Assembly: GCA_026410415.1 (NCBI GenBank)
Contig: JAPMLR010000003.1
Coordinates: 1-64,000 of the forward strand
Direction of reading: 5' to 3'
DNA length: 64,000 bases
DNA from: Denitratimonas yunnanensis (SeqCode)
GTDB lineage: Bacteria; Pseudomonadota; Gammaproteobacteria; Xanthomonadales; Xanthomonadaceae
Below, in pieces: positions 1 to 7,599 of the stretch. The position numbers and the translations under genes are program-made. The notes beneath the pieces are model-generated. The model did no database searches and had not been told where the DNA came from. It saw nothing but the letters and a program-made list of their open reading frames with translations. The number at the start of each line of letters is the position of its first letter. Position 1 is the stretch's first letter.

Positions 1-2077
1 GCGACACGGCGGCCACCTCGCGTGCCCACTCCCGCCAGCGCGCCTCGCGCGGCTCGGCCGGCCGAGGCCGCAGGCTGGCGCGCAGCACGGCACCCACGGT
101 CTGCTCCATGTTGCGAAGCGCGAGCGCGCGGATGCCGTACTTGCGATGGATCACTTCGCCTTGTTCGGTGACGCGCAAGTATCCGGCGACGCTGCCGCGC
201 GGCGCGGCGATCACGGCGCGTTCGGTCTTGCCGCCACCACGGCTGATCGAACCGCCGCGGCCGTGGAAAAAGGCGATGCGCACGCCGAATTCCTGCCCGA
301 CCGCGAGCAGCGCGACCTGAGCCTGCTGCAAGGCGAAACGGGAGGCCAGCATGCCGGCATCCTTGGAACTGTCCGAATAGCCCAGCATCACCATTTGGCG
401 TTCGCCACGGGCAGCCACGTGGGCGCGGTAGCGCGGATCGGCAAGCAGGGCACGCAGAACGTCGGGTGCGGCATCGAGATCGGCCACTGTCTCGAACAGC
501 GGGGCGACATCGGTGGCGCCGTCGCCATCGCCGGCGAGATGCGCAAGCGCCAGCACCGCCAACGCATCGGCGGCGCTGCGACTCATGCTGACGATGTACG
601 GTCCGAGTGCGACCTCGCCGTAGCTGCGCCGCGCTTGCTCCAGCGTTCGGAAAACCGCGAGCGTGCTGCGTGCCGGTTCGGCGAGGGCATCGGGCTCGTG
701 CCGTGGCGGGGGCGAGGCGAGCACGGTGGTGAGCCGGGCGATGCGTTCCGCCACCGGGCGTTGCGTGAATCCGGGATCGTCCAGGCAGATCGCCAGCGCG
801 GCATCGTGCACCGCTGAATCCTGCCGGACATCGAGCGTGGCCAGATGAAAGCCGAAGCTCCGGACACGTCGCAGCACGCGCTGGAGTCCAAAGCCGCCGG
901 CTTGCTCGCCACGATGCTCGCGCAGGCTGGATGCGATGATTTCCAGGTCTGCGAGAAACTCCGATGGCCCGCTGTACGCGTTCGCCGCGCCGGCGTCGGT
1001 GGCTTCCAGTCGCGCGTCAATCAATGCCAGCAAGGTGCGATAGGGCATGTCCGCATGGCGTGCGCGCAACTGGGCAGCGGTGTCGGGGAACAAGGCGTGA
1101 TAAGTAGCGATGCGCGCATGCACTGCCGCGCCGATGTCGACGCGTTCGGACGACTGGCTCAACGTGCGCGAGAGTTTGGATAGATCGTTGCGATAGGCGC
1201 GCAGGATGTTGCTGCGCTGGGCGGCGAGTGTGGCGGCGATGGTGTCCGCGCCGACATTGGGATTGCCATCCATGTCCCCGCCCACCCAGGAGCCGAATCG
1301 CAGCACGCAGGGTACGGCGGGGCGCGCGCCATAGACCTCCTCCATGGCATCGGCCAGGGATTCGTAGAACACCGGCAGCACGTGGTAGATCGTTTCGGAC
1401 AGGTAGAAGCCGACATGCTCCAGTTCGTCGGCCACGGTCGGTCGGGTCGGCGGACTTTCGGCGGTTTGCCATGCGGCGGTGATGGCGCTGCGCATGCGCG
1501 AGATGCCGGCGCGGCGCTCCTGTGGCGTCAGGTTGCGGTCCATGTCTGCCACCAGCCCGCGCACCACGTCCTGCTCCTTTTCCAGCAGCGCTCGCCGTAC
1601 CGCTTCGGTGGGATGGGCGGTGAAAATCAGTTCCACACACAAGGCCTGCAACTGCGTGCACAGCGTTTCGTGGTCCACTCCCGCTTCCTTCAGCGCATGC
1701 AGCGTCGCGAGCAGACTGCCTGGTTGTGGCGTGCTGCCGTCGCGCTGGTAGTCGCGCCGACGCCGGATGCGATGCACGCGCTCGGCCAGATTCACGGCAT
1801 TGAAGTAGGTCGCAAACGCGCGCACCACCGCCTCGGCCGTTGCCGGTGGCATGCGCGACAAGGTCTGGTGCAGGTACGAGGCTTCGTCCTCGCGTTCGCG
1901 CCGTTGGATTGCGGCGCTGCGGATGTGCTCGACCAGCGCAAGGAAATCCTCGCCGCGCTGTTCGGCCAGGATCTCTCCGACCAGTGCGCCGAGTCGGTTC
2001 ACATCTTCGCGTAGCGGCTGATCGGTGGGCGGGAAGGCGATGTCGCGCAGTGGCGTGGTATCGGAAGGCGTGTTCAT
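1..2077 (-). CDS. ppc: Phosphoenolpyruvate carboxylase, C-terminus cut by window edge
   Basis: Carboxylates phosphoenolpyruvate with bicarbonate to oxaloacetate in the cytoplasm, refilling the TCA cycle. The minus strand stays open from the start codon to base 1. It encodes the family hallmarks in order: TAHPTEAVRR (catalytic His), GSWVGGDMDGNPNV, MLGYSDSSKDAG and FHGRGGSISRGG. About 692 of the roughly 900 residues of the family are present, so the gene continues beyond the window. The ATG at 2077 gives MNTPSDTTPL. A second in-frame ATG four codons upstream (2089) is equally possible because neither has a clear ribosome binding site. The gene is divergent from hemP, with a short shared upstream region. 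Identity is firm; only the start and the missing end are uncertain. Confidence 0.96.
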   Translation of the reverse strand, partial: MNTPSDTTPLRDIAFPPTDQPLREDVNRLGALVGEILAEQRGEDFLALVEHIRSAAIQRREREDEASYLHQTLSRMPPATAEAVVRAFATYFNAVNLAERVHRIRRRRDYQRDGSTPQPGSLLATLHALKEAGVDHETLCTQLQALCVELIFTAHPTEAVRRALLEKEQDVVRGLVADMDRNLTPQERRAGISRMRSAITAAWQTAESPPTRPTVADELEHVGFYLSETIYHVLPVFYESLADAMEEVYGARPAVPCVLRFGSWVGGDMDGNPNVGADTIAATLAAQRSNILRAYRNDLSKLSRTLSQSSERVDIGAAVHARIATYHALFPDTAAQLRARHADMPYRTLLALIDARLEATDAGAANAYSGPSEFLADLEIIASSLREHRGEQAGGFGLQRVLRRVRSFGFHLATLDVRQDSAVHDAALAICLDDPGFTQRPVAERIARLTTVLASPPPRHEPDALAEPARSTLAVFRTLEQARRSYGEVALGPYIVSMSRSAADALAVLALAHLAGDGDGATDVAPLFETVADLDAAPDVLRALLADPRYRAHVAARGERQMVMLGYSDSSKDAGMLASRFALQQAQVALLAVGQEFGVRIAFFHGRGGSISRGGGKTERAVIAAPRGSVAGYLRVTEQGEVIHRKYGIRALALRNMEQTVGAVLRASLRPRPAEPREARWREWAREVAAVS

Positions 2078-2139
2078 GGCCACGAGCATAGCAATGCCGT
2101 GTTGTTCGGCGAGGTTCCGCAAGAGCAGGTGACGCATGC

Positions 2140-2167
2140 TTGACATGCAAACGAGAATCATTATTAT
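2140..2167 (+). promoter_or_regulatory. hemP promoter with overlapping Fur box
   Basis: TTGACA at 2140-2145 and TATTAT at 2162-2167 are separated by 16 bases, a near-consensus sigma-70 promoter. Bases 2147-2165, GCAAACGAGAATCATTATT, match the 19-bp Fur consensus at 14 positions and fill the spacer. Iron-loaded Fur would therefore block RNA polymerase, as expected for a hemin uptake gene. Confidence 0.8.
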
Positions 2168-2222
2168 TTGCTCGGGCCGTCTGATTCAGCCGCCTCCGAT
2201 CCTCAACCGAGAATGCTTCGAC

Positions 2223-2417
2223 ATGAGCCACGCCATGCAGATCCCGCCCATTCGCCACGCTCCGTCCGCACCCATCGCACGGGTGACGCGGCCCGGCCGG
2301 CAATGCGTCGACAGCCGTGACCTGCTGCAGGGCGGGCGCGAGTTGATCATCCAGCATGGCGACCAGGAATACCGCCTGCGCCATACCCAGAACGACAAGC
2401 TCATCCTCACCAAATAG
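2223..2417 (+). CDS. hemP: Hemin uptake protein HemP
   Basis: A 64-residue cytoplasmic protein of the HemP/HmuP family, linked to haem uptake and often needed to express haem receptors. The C-terminal half carries the family core: SRDLLQGGRELIIQHGDQEY, followed by RLR and a final KLILTK. The start at 2223 (MSHAMQ) is chosen because upstream in-frame codons lie over the promoter and Fur box. In relatives hemP usually precedes a TonB-dependent haem receptor; here a two-component regulator lies about 375 bases downstream instead, so it is a stand-alone gene. Regulation by iron through Fur is inferred from the promoter. Confidence 0.85.
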   Translation: MSHAMQIPPIRHAPSAPIARVTRPGRQCVDSRDLLQGGRELIIQHGDQEYRLRHTQNDKLILTK

Positions 2418-2792
2418 CATGAAGCATGGGCGTGATCGCGCCCTCCCGGCTCCACCGACGCATCGCGTTTACGCAGCCTTGGATACCGCTCGTGGAGGCA
2501 GCGCGGCAGTACACTCCCTCACCGCGTCGCGGGGCGGATCCAATCCGGAATCTCGGAGGTGGCTGGATTGCCCCCGCTGGCACGGGCCATGTTCGGACGG
2601 GTACAGCACCTCGGTGCGATCACGGCATTGAATCGCCTGCACCTGGTCGGGTATGCGCCGTAGCCGGCCCGCATCAGTCCGCCGTCCGCAAGGTGGCTTT
2701 CCTTCCAATGCATGCGCTGGGCGTTTCATTCGCGATTGACGGGATACGAGGCCTGCTATGCTGGCAGGTGAATTTCCGTGTCATGAGTCGCC
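2418..2792 (+). promoter_or_regulatory. Intergenic region with promoter of the response regulator
   Basis: This 375-base gap has no credible coding frame; open frames here lack family similarity and a ribosome binding site. Near its end TTGACG (2736-2741) and an extended -10, TGCTATGCT (2754-2762), lie 31 bases before the ATG at 2793. The spacer is a short 15 bases, but the extended -10 could compensate. Confidence 0.5.
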
Positions 2793-3536
2793 ATGCAGGA
2801 CACCATCCAGGCATTTACCCGCGCAATCCCGGCCCATGTCGTGCTGGTTGAGGACGACGACGAACTGCGTGACGCCATCCTCACGCCCGGGCTTGCCGAC
2901 TTCGGCTTCGATGTGTGCGGCGTGGCGTCCGCCGAGGGCCTGTATCGGCACATTCTCGGCAGCCCCTGCGATCTGGTCGTGCTCGATGTGGGATTGCCGA
3001 ACGAAGACGGATTTTCCGCTGCTGCACATTTGCGCAGAACGCTTGGCATGAAGGTGGGCATCGTCATGCTGACCGGCCGTATCGGCGATGATGATCGCGT
3101 CCGCGCCCTCAAGGATGGTGCGGACGTCTACCTTGCCAAGCCGGTGGAAGTGGAGGTGCTGGCAGCGACATTGCACAGCCTCCTGCGTCGCATGCGCGCC
3201 GGGATTTCGTCGGAGACGGTGGCAGTGGGAGCATCGGCTGCGCCTGAATGGCGACTGGAGTCGGATGGTTGGTGCCTGCGGTCGCCGAAGGGTGGATCGG
3301 TGGCGCTGACACTGGCCGAACGACGGGTGATGTCGCCACTGATGGAGCACGGGGGTAAACCGGTCGAGCGCGAAGTGCTGCTCCAAGTGCTCGCCGAGGG
3401 CCTCGACAACTTCGATCCCCACCGGCTGGACATGATCGTTCACCGACTGCGTCGCAAGGTGGAGAAGCGCATCGGAGAGGCATTGCCGCTGCATTCGGTT
3501 CGAGGCAGCGGCTATGTGCTGGCCCACCGCGTATGA
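2793..3536 (+). CDS. Orphan OmpR/PhoB-family response regulator
   Basis: A 247-residue DNA-binding response regulator. Residues about 16-130 form a receiver domain: acidic pocket LVEDDDE, phosphoacceptor in LVVLDVGLPNEDG, the LTGR strand with its Thr, and the Lys in YLAKPVE. Residues about 155-245 are a winged helix ending in a recognition segment like MIVHRLRRKVEK and then VRGSGYVL, typical of PhoB-type regulators. No histidine kinase gene lies beside it: hemP is upstream and purD converges from downstream, so its partner must be encoded elsewhere. The start gives about 15 residues before the receiver; no strong ribosome binding site is visible. The target genes cannot be read from the sequence. 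Confidence 0.88.
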   Translation: MQDTIQAFTRAIPAHVVLVEDDDELRDAILTPGLADFGFDVCGVASAEGLYRHILGSPCDLVVLDVGLPNEDGFSAAAHLRRTLGMKVGIVMLTGRIGDDDRVRALKDGADVYLAKPVEVEVLAATLHSLLRRMRAGISSETVAVGASAAPEWRLESDGWCLRSPKGGSVALTLAERRVMSPLMEHGGKPVEREVLLQVLAEGLDNFDPHRLDMIVHRLRRKVEKRIGEALPLHSVRGSGYVLAHRV

Positions 3537-3617
3537 GATCGGACGGGTGAGTTCCTGCGCAATGTGGGCAGCCAGGTCGTCCCGGCGGACGTAGAGCTGA
3601 CCAACCATGCCGCTGCT

Positions 3618-4925
3618 TCAGTCTGCGCGGCGTTCCCGCTCAATCGCGCGCCAACCGATGTCATGTCGATGGAATGCGTGCTCCCAGGATATGCGCGACA
3701 CCATGGCATGGGCGTTGCGTTGTGCGTCGGCGACGGAGTCGCCGAGGGCCGTCACGCACAGCACCCGGCCACCGGTGGCGATGACATGGCCCTCGGCATC
3801 CAGCGCGGTGCCGGCATGGAACACCTTGGCGGTGAACGGCGTCATTTCCGAATCAGAGGGTGCCAGCCCGTCGATGACGTCGCCGGTGACGGGAGACTCG
3901 GGGTAAGGGCGGGAGGCCATCACCACCCCGAGCGAAGGGCGCGGGTCCCAGTGCGGCTGTACCTCGTCCAGCCGGCCATCGAGTGCGGCTTCGAACAGAT
4001 CGACGAAATCCGACTGCAATCGCAGCATCACCGGTTGGGTTTCCGGATCGCCGAAGCGCACGTTGAATTCGATCACTTTCGGGGCGCCGCCGGCATCGAT
4101 CATCAGTCCGGCATACAGGAAACCGGTGAAGGGCACGCCGTCGGCGATCATGCCCTGCACGGTGGGATTGACGACCTCGCGCATCACCCGCGCGTGCACC
4201 TCGGGCGTCACCACCGGTGCCGGCGAGTACGCGCCCATGCCGCCTGTGTTCGGCCCGGTGTCGCCGTCACCCACGCGCTTGTGGTCCTGACTGGTGGCCA
4301 TCGGAAGGGCAGTATGGCCATCCACCATCGAAATGAAACTGGCTTCCTCGCCGTCGAGGAATTCCTCGATCACGACGCGCGCACCGGCGCTGCCGAACGC
4401 ATTGCCCGCGAGCATGTCGCGAACTGCCGCTTCGGCCTCCGGCAGCGTCATCGCCACGATCACGCCTTTGCCCGCAGCCAATCCGTCCGCCTTGATCACG
4501 ATCGGCGCGCCCTTCTCGCGCACGTAGGCCAGTGCCGCATCGACGTCGGCATGCACGGCGTAGAACGCAGTGGGAATGCCGTGACGCGCGAGGAAATCCT
4601 TCGCGAATGCCTTGCTGCCTTCCAACTGCGCGGCGGCGGCCGTCGGCCCGAAGATGCGCAGACCGGCGGCGCGGAAACGGTCCACGACACCGGCGACCAG
4701 CGGCGCTTCCGGCCCGACCACGGTGAAGGCCACCTGTTCGTCCCGTGCAAGCTGCAGCAACGCATCGATGTCGGTGGTGGAAACAGCCGCGTTGCGGCAG
4801 CGCGGCTCGCGCGCGGTGCCCGCGTTGCCGGGCGCAACGAGCACCTCGGACACGCGAGGCGATTGGGCGAGCTTCCACGCGAGCGCGTGCTCGCGTCCGC
4901 CCGAGCCGATTACGAGGATCTTCAT
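3618..4925 (-). CDS. purD: Phosphoribosylamine-glycine ligase (GAR synthetase)
   Basis: Joins glycine to phosphoribosylamine using ATP, the second step of purine synthesis, in the cytoplasm. The 435-residue protein starts MKILVIGSGGREHALAWKL, the classic PurD N-terminus. It has the ATP-grasp pattern with VIKADGLAAGKGV and later VIEFNVRFGDPETQ, which holds the metal-binding residues. The ATG at 4925 is preceded by AGGAA. A longer frame upstream adds 42 residues unlike the family. It converges with the response regulator gene, with 81 bases between them and no obvious terminator. It is separate from purH, which lies at about 50.6-52.2 kb. Confidence 0.97.
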   Translation of the reverse strand: MKILVIGSGGREHALAWKLAQSPRVSEVLVAPGNAGTAREPRCRNAAVSTTDIDALLQLARDEQVAFTVVGPEAPLVAGVVDRFRAAGLRIFGPTAAAAQLEGSKAFAKDFLARHGIPTAFYAVHADVDAALAYVREKGAPIVIKADGLAAGKGVIVAMTLPEAEAAVRDMLAGNAFGSAGARVVIEEFLDGEEASFISMVDGHTALPMATSQDHKRVGDGDTGPNTGGMGAYSPAPVVTPEVHARVMREVVNPTVQGMIADGVPFTGFLYAGLMIDAGGAPKVIEFNVRFGDPETQPVMLRLQSDFVDLFEAALDGRLDEVQPHWDPRPSLGVVMASRPYPESPVTGDVIDGLAPSDSEMTPFTAKVFHAGTALDAEGHVIATGGRVLCVTALGDSVADAQRNAHAMVSRISWEHAFHRHDIGWRAIERERRAD

Positions 4926-5276
4926 GTGCGGAGTTTCCTGATGACGCCGCGACAGCGAGGGCAATCGCTGGCGGCCGAAGGCGTGAGGTGCCCGGTCCAC
5001 CCGGCACACCGGAGAGGTTGGGCGCGCGGCGCAAGGTAGCCGAACACCCATGCCGGGGCAAATCGCATGGCCATCTTGATGCGGGCGTCATCGGGCGCCG
5101 GATCACGGGTCCGCGCGGCTGCAGCGCAGGCATGGGCAACTTCAAACGCATCGATGCCCCATCACCCGGTCTCGTCGAAGGTACGATGCAGACTGCATGC
5201 GGAATGCGCCCGGTGGACACCCGGTGCCAGCGAGCGCCACTCCGCCGCCCGTCCTTCGAGCACAACCTGACATCCG
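4926..5276. other. Divergent purD-miaA intergenic region
   Basis: A 351-base gap between two divergent housekeeping genes that must hold both promoters. Reading both strands I found no convincing -35/-10 pair, hairpin or small gene. The upstream extension of the purD frame into this region has no family support. Confidence 0.6.
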
Positions 5277-6227
5277 ATGTCCGAATTTCTCCCGATTGAT
5301 TCCCGTCCCCCCGCCATCGCGCTGATGGGCCCGACCGCCTCCGGAAAAACGGCGCTCGCGGTGGAGTGGGTGGAACGCTTCGGGATGGATATCGTCAGCG
5401 TGGATTCGGCGCTGGTCTACCGCGGCCTGAACATCGGTAGCGCCAAACCCGATGCCGACACGCGCGCGCGTGCGCCGCATCGGCTCATCGATATCCGTGA
5501 CCCGCACGAGACCTATTCGGCTGCCGAGTTCGCAGAGGACGCATTGCGCGAGTTGCATGCCATCCATGCCCACGGACGCGTGCCGTTATTGGTGGGCGGT
5601 ACCGGCCTTTATTTCCGTGCATTGCTGCAAGGGCTTTCCGACATGCCCCAGGCCGATCCCGCGCTGCGCGCCGAGATTGCGCGCGACGCGGCGGCGTGCG
5701 GCTGGACGGCGATGCATGAGGCGTTGTGCCGAATCGATCCCGCCGCCGGTGCACGCATCAAACCCGGCGATGCGCAGCGTATCCAGCGCGCACTCGAAGT
5801 GTTCCGTGCCAGCGGCACGCCGATCAGCCAGTGGCAACAGGCTGCGCGAAGCAAGCCGTTTCCGTTCCGCGTATTGAAACTGGTGGTTGCACCGCCCGAT
5901 CGCTCCGTGTTGCACGAGCGCATCGCCCGGCGCTTCGATCTGATGATCGAAGCCGGCTTGCTCGACGAAGTGCGCCGCCTTGCGAGTGATGTGCGCCTGC
6001 ACGCCGATTTGCCGGCGATGCGTGCGGTGGGTTATCGCCAAGCGCTGGAACACTTGCAACAAGGCAGTTCGCTGGCCGAGTTCCGCGACCGGGGCATCTT
6101 TGCGACCCGCCAGCTCGCCAAGCGCCAGCTCACCTGGTTGCGCGGTGAGCTGGACGCACGCTGGTTCGATCCGGCCTGCGACGGTGATGAAATCGAACGC
6201 GCGGTGGCGCAGTTCCTCGGGCGTTGA
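5277..6227 (+). CDS. miaA: tRNA dimethylallyltransferase
   Basis: Transfers a dimethylallyl group to N6 of A37 in tRNAs reading UNN codons, the first step to ms2i6A. The 316-residue protein shows the P-loop [14 protein letters not shown] at about residue 18, the substrate segment [17 protein letters not shown], then HRLIDIRDP and [14 protein letters not shown], all diagnostic of MiaA. The C-terminal part holds the usual [14 protein letters not shown]. Length fits the family. In many gammaproteobacteria miaA is next to hfq; here no hfq is seen and the next gene converges only 11 bases downstream. Confidence 0.97.
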   Translation: MSEFLPIDSRPPAIALMGPTASGKTALAVEWVERFGMDIVSVDSALVYRGLNIGSAKPDADTRARAPHRLIDIRDPHETYSAAEFAEDALRELHAIHAHGRVPLLVGGTGLYFRALLQGLSDMPQADPALRAEIARDAAACGWTAMHEALCRIDPAAGARIKPGDAQRIQRALEVFRASGTPISQWQQAARSKPFPFRVLKLVVAPPDRSVLHERIARRFDLMIEAGLLDEVRRLASDVRLHADLPAMRAVGYRQALEHLQQGSSLAEFRDRGIFATRQLAKRQLTWLRGELDARWFDPACDGDEIERAVAQFLGR

Positions 6228-6238
6228 ATCCGAACGCC

Positions 6239-7381
6239 TCAGCCCGCTTGTGCGTGCCAGGCCTTCAGCAGTTCGGCTTCCTTCTCGCGTGAGATTCCAG
6301 CGCGCAGTTGCGCCTGACGATCCGCCGGCAAGGCACGGAACCACGCCATCAGATCGGTCAGCGTGGTGGCCAGCGGGCGGAAGGTCAGCCCGGCACCGAT
6401 CGCCTTGGCGTTGCTGACTTGGCCGTAGCCGGAATATTCACTGCCCTTGCATGGCACCCAGATCGGCAGGCCGACCTGATGCTTTTCAAGGAATGACGAA
6501 TCCACATGCGTCAGCGTCAACGGCCCGCCGCTGAGCGCATGACAGCCATGCAGCATCGCATCCATGCCGAGGCGATAGTCCGGGCCGCAGGCGTTGAACG
6601 TGCCGAAGCTGCGCTGCTCGGCAAGCCGGATCGTCCATTCGGCAAGATCGCGGCTGTCGATGATCTGGATCGGATCGGCCCCATCGCCCGGCACCAGCAC
6701 TTCGCCACCCTGCGCGATGCGGTGCGGCCAGTAGGTGAAACGATCGGTCTCGTCGCGCGGGCCGACGATGTAGCCGGGGCGGATGATGGTGATGTTCTTG
6801 CCGAAGTGCTTGTGCGCTTCAGCCTCGCTCAGCGCCTTCAGCGGGCCGTAGAGCGCACCGACGTCGGCACGCAGGCTTTCCATCGTTTCGGTCATCGCAT
6901 CCTTGCCGGCATACGGCGCCAACGCTGCATCCTCGGTGATGCCCGGCGGGCTGCCATCGGCGTAAACCGAGATCGTCGAGATGAAAATGTACTGCCCGAC
7001 GCGTCCCTTCAGCGCCTTGCCCGCATCGCGCACCCAGAATGGCAGCGAGGTCGGGTTGTCGATGCAGACATCCCATTCGCGATCCTTCAATGCGGAAAGG
7101 TCACCCGTGTTGCGATCCCCGTGCAGTTGCTCCACCTCGCCAGGCCATTCCGGCGAAGGCCGCTGGCCGCGATTGAACAACGTCACCTTGTGTCCACGCG
7201 CCAACGCGTAGTTCACCTGAAACGGCCCGGTGAAGCCGGTGCCACCGAGGATCAGGATGCGCAGGGGTTTTTCCGCCCGATCGATCACGGCATTGACCGA
7301 TGCCATGCCCAATGCAGGCATCGCCGCCGCAGTAACGCCCATCATGCCGAGCTTGAGAAAATCGCGACGATCCGTAGTCAT
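6239..7381 (-). CDS. Tat-exported NAD-dependent epimerase/dehydratase family protein
   Basis: A 380-residue short-chain-dehydrogenase-like protein. The N-terminus MTTDRRDFLKLGMMG carries a twin-arginine motif (RRDFLK) and a hydrophobic stretch, so export by the Tat system to the periplasm is likely. A Rossmann fold follows with ILGGTGFTG at about residue 43. The later segments ALKGRVGQYIFISTISVYAD and IIRPGYIVGPRDETDRF resemble extended-SDR epimerases, although the canonical YxxxK is not obvious. The substrate cannot be told. The ATG at 7381 is chosen because it starts exactly at the Tat signal; upstream in-frame sequence belongs to other genes. It ends 11 bases from miaA. Confidence 0.85.
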   Translation of the reverse strand: MTTDRRDFLKLGMMGVTAAAMPALGMASVNAVIDRAEKPLRILILGGTGFTGPFQVNYALARGHKVTLFNRGQRPSPEWPGEVEQLHGDRNTGDLSALKDREWDVCIDNPTSLPFWVRDAGKALKGRVGQYIFISTISVYADGSPPGITEDAALAPYAGKDAMTETMESLRADVGALYGPLKALSEAEAHKHFGKNITIIRPGYIVGPRDETDRFTYWPHRIAQGGEVLVPGDGADPIQIIDSRDLAEWTIRLAEQRSFGTFNACGPDYRLGMDAMLHGCHALSGGPLTLTHVDSSFLEKHQVGLPIWVPCKGSEYSGYGQVSNAKAIGAGLTFRPLATTLTDLMAWFRALPADRQAQLRAGISREKEAELLKAWHAQAG

Positions 7382-7476
7382 GGCATACCCCCGAGGTTGG
7401 AATGTGGCGACATTCCTACTCTGTGGAGGTTGCGGCATGTGCTGGAAGTCGCGGTGACCAATGACTTTACCGGCGG

Positions 7477-7599
7477 TTACCCGCGCGGAAAGGCGGAGAT
7501 GTGCACGAAAACATCGCCGTGACCCGATGACGGGGCAATGAAGCCGAAGCCGCGTGCTTCGTTCCAGCGAGTCAGTGTTCCGACATGGCGGAGTGTCAT
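7477..7599 (-). pseudogene. Truncated cold-shock domain protein coupled to the AAA+ gene
   Basis: A 40-codon frame encoding GTLTRWNEARGFGFIAPSSG and then GDVFVHISAFPRG before TAA. RGFGFI and VFVHIS are the RNP1 and RNP2 RNA-binding motifs of cold-shock domains, but only about half of the 67-residue fold is present. The wording matches the N-terminus of cold-shock/DUF1294 membrane proteins. Shifting one base at the stop would give PRGNRR, a continuation common in full-length members, so this is probably a frameshifted and decayed remnant. Its ATG overlaps the TGA of the giant ATPase as ATGA, so it was, or still is, translated by coupling. A functional mini-protein cannot be excluded. Confidence 0.6.

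Noticed and set aside
583..2420. Open frames on the minus strand of 145 and 467 codons
   Set aside because: They are shifted frames over the ppc gene, whose true frame runs off the window edge and carries all the PEP carboxylase motifs.
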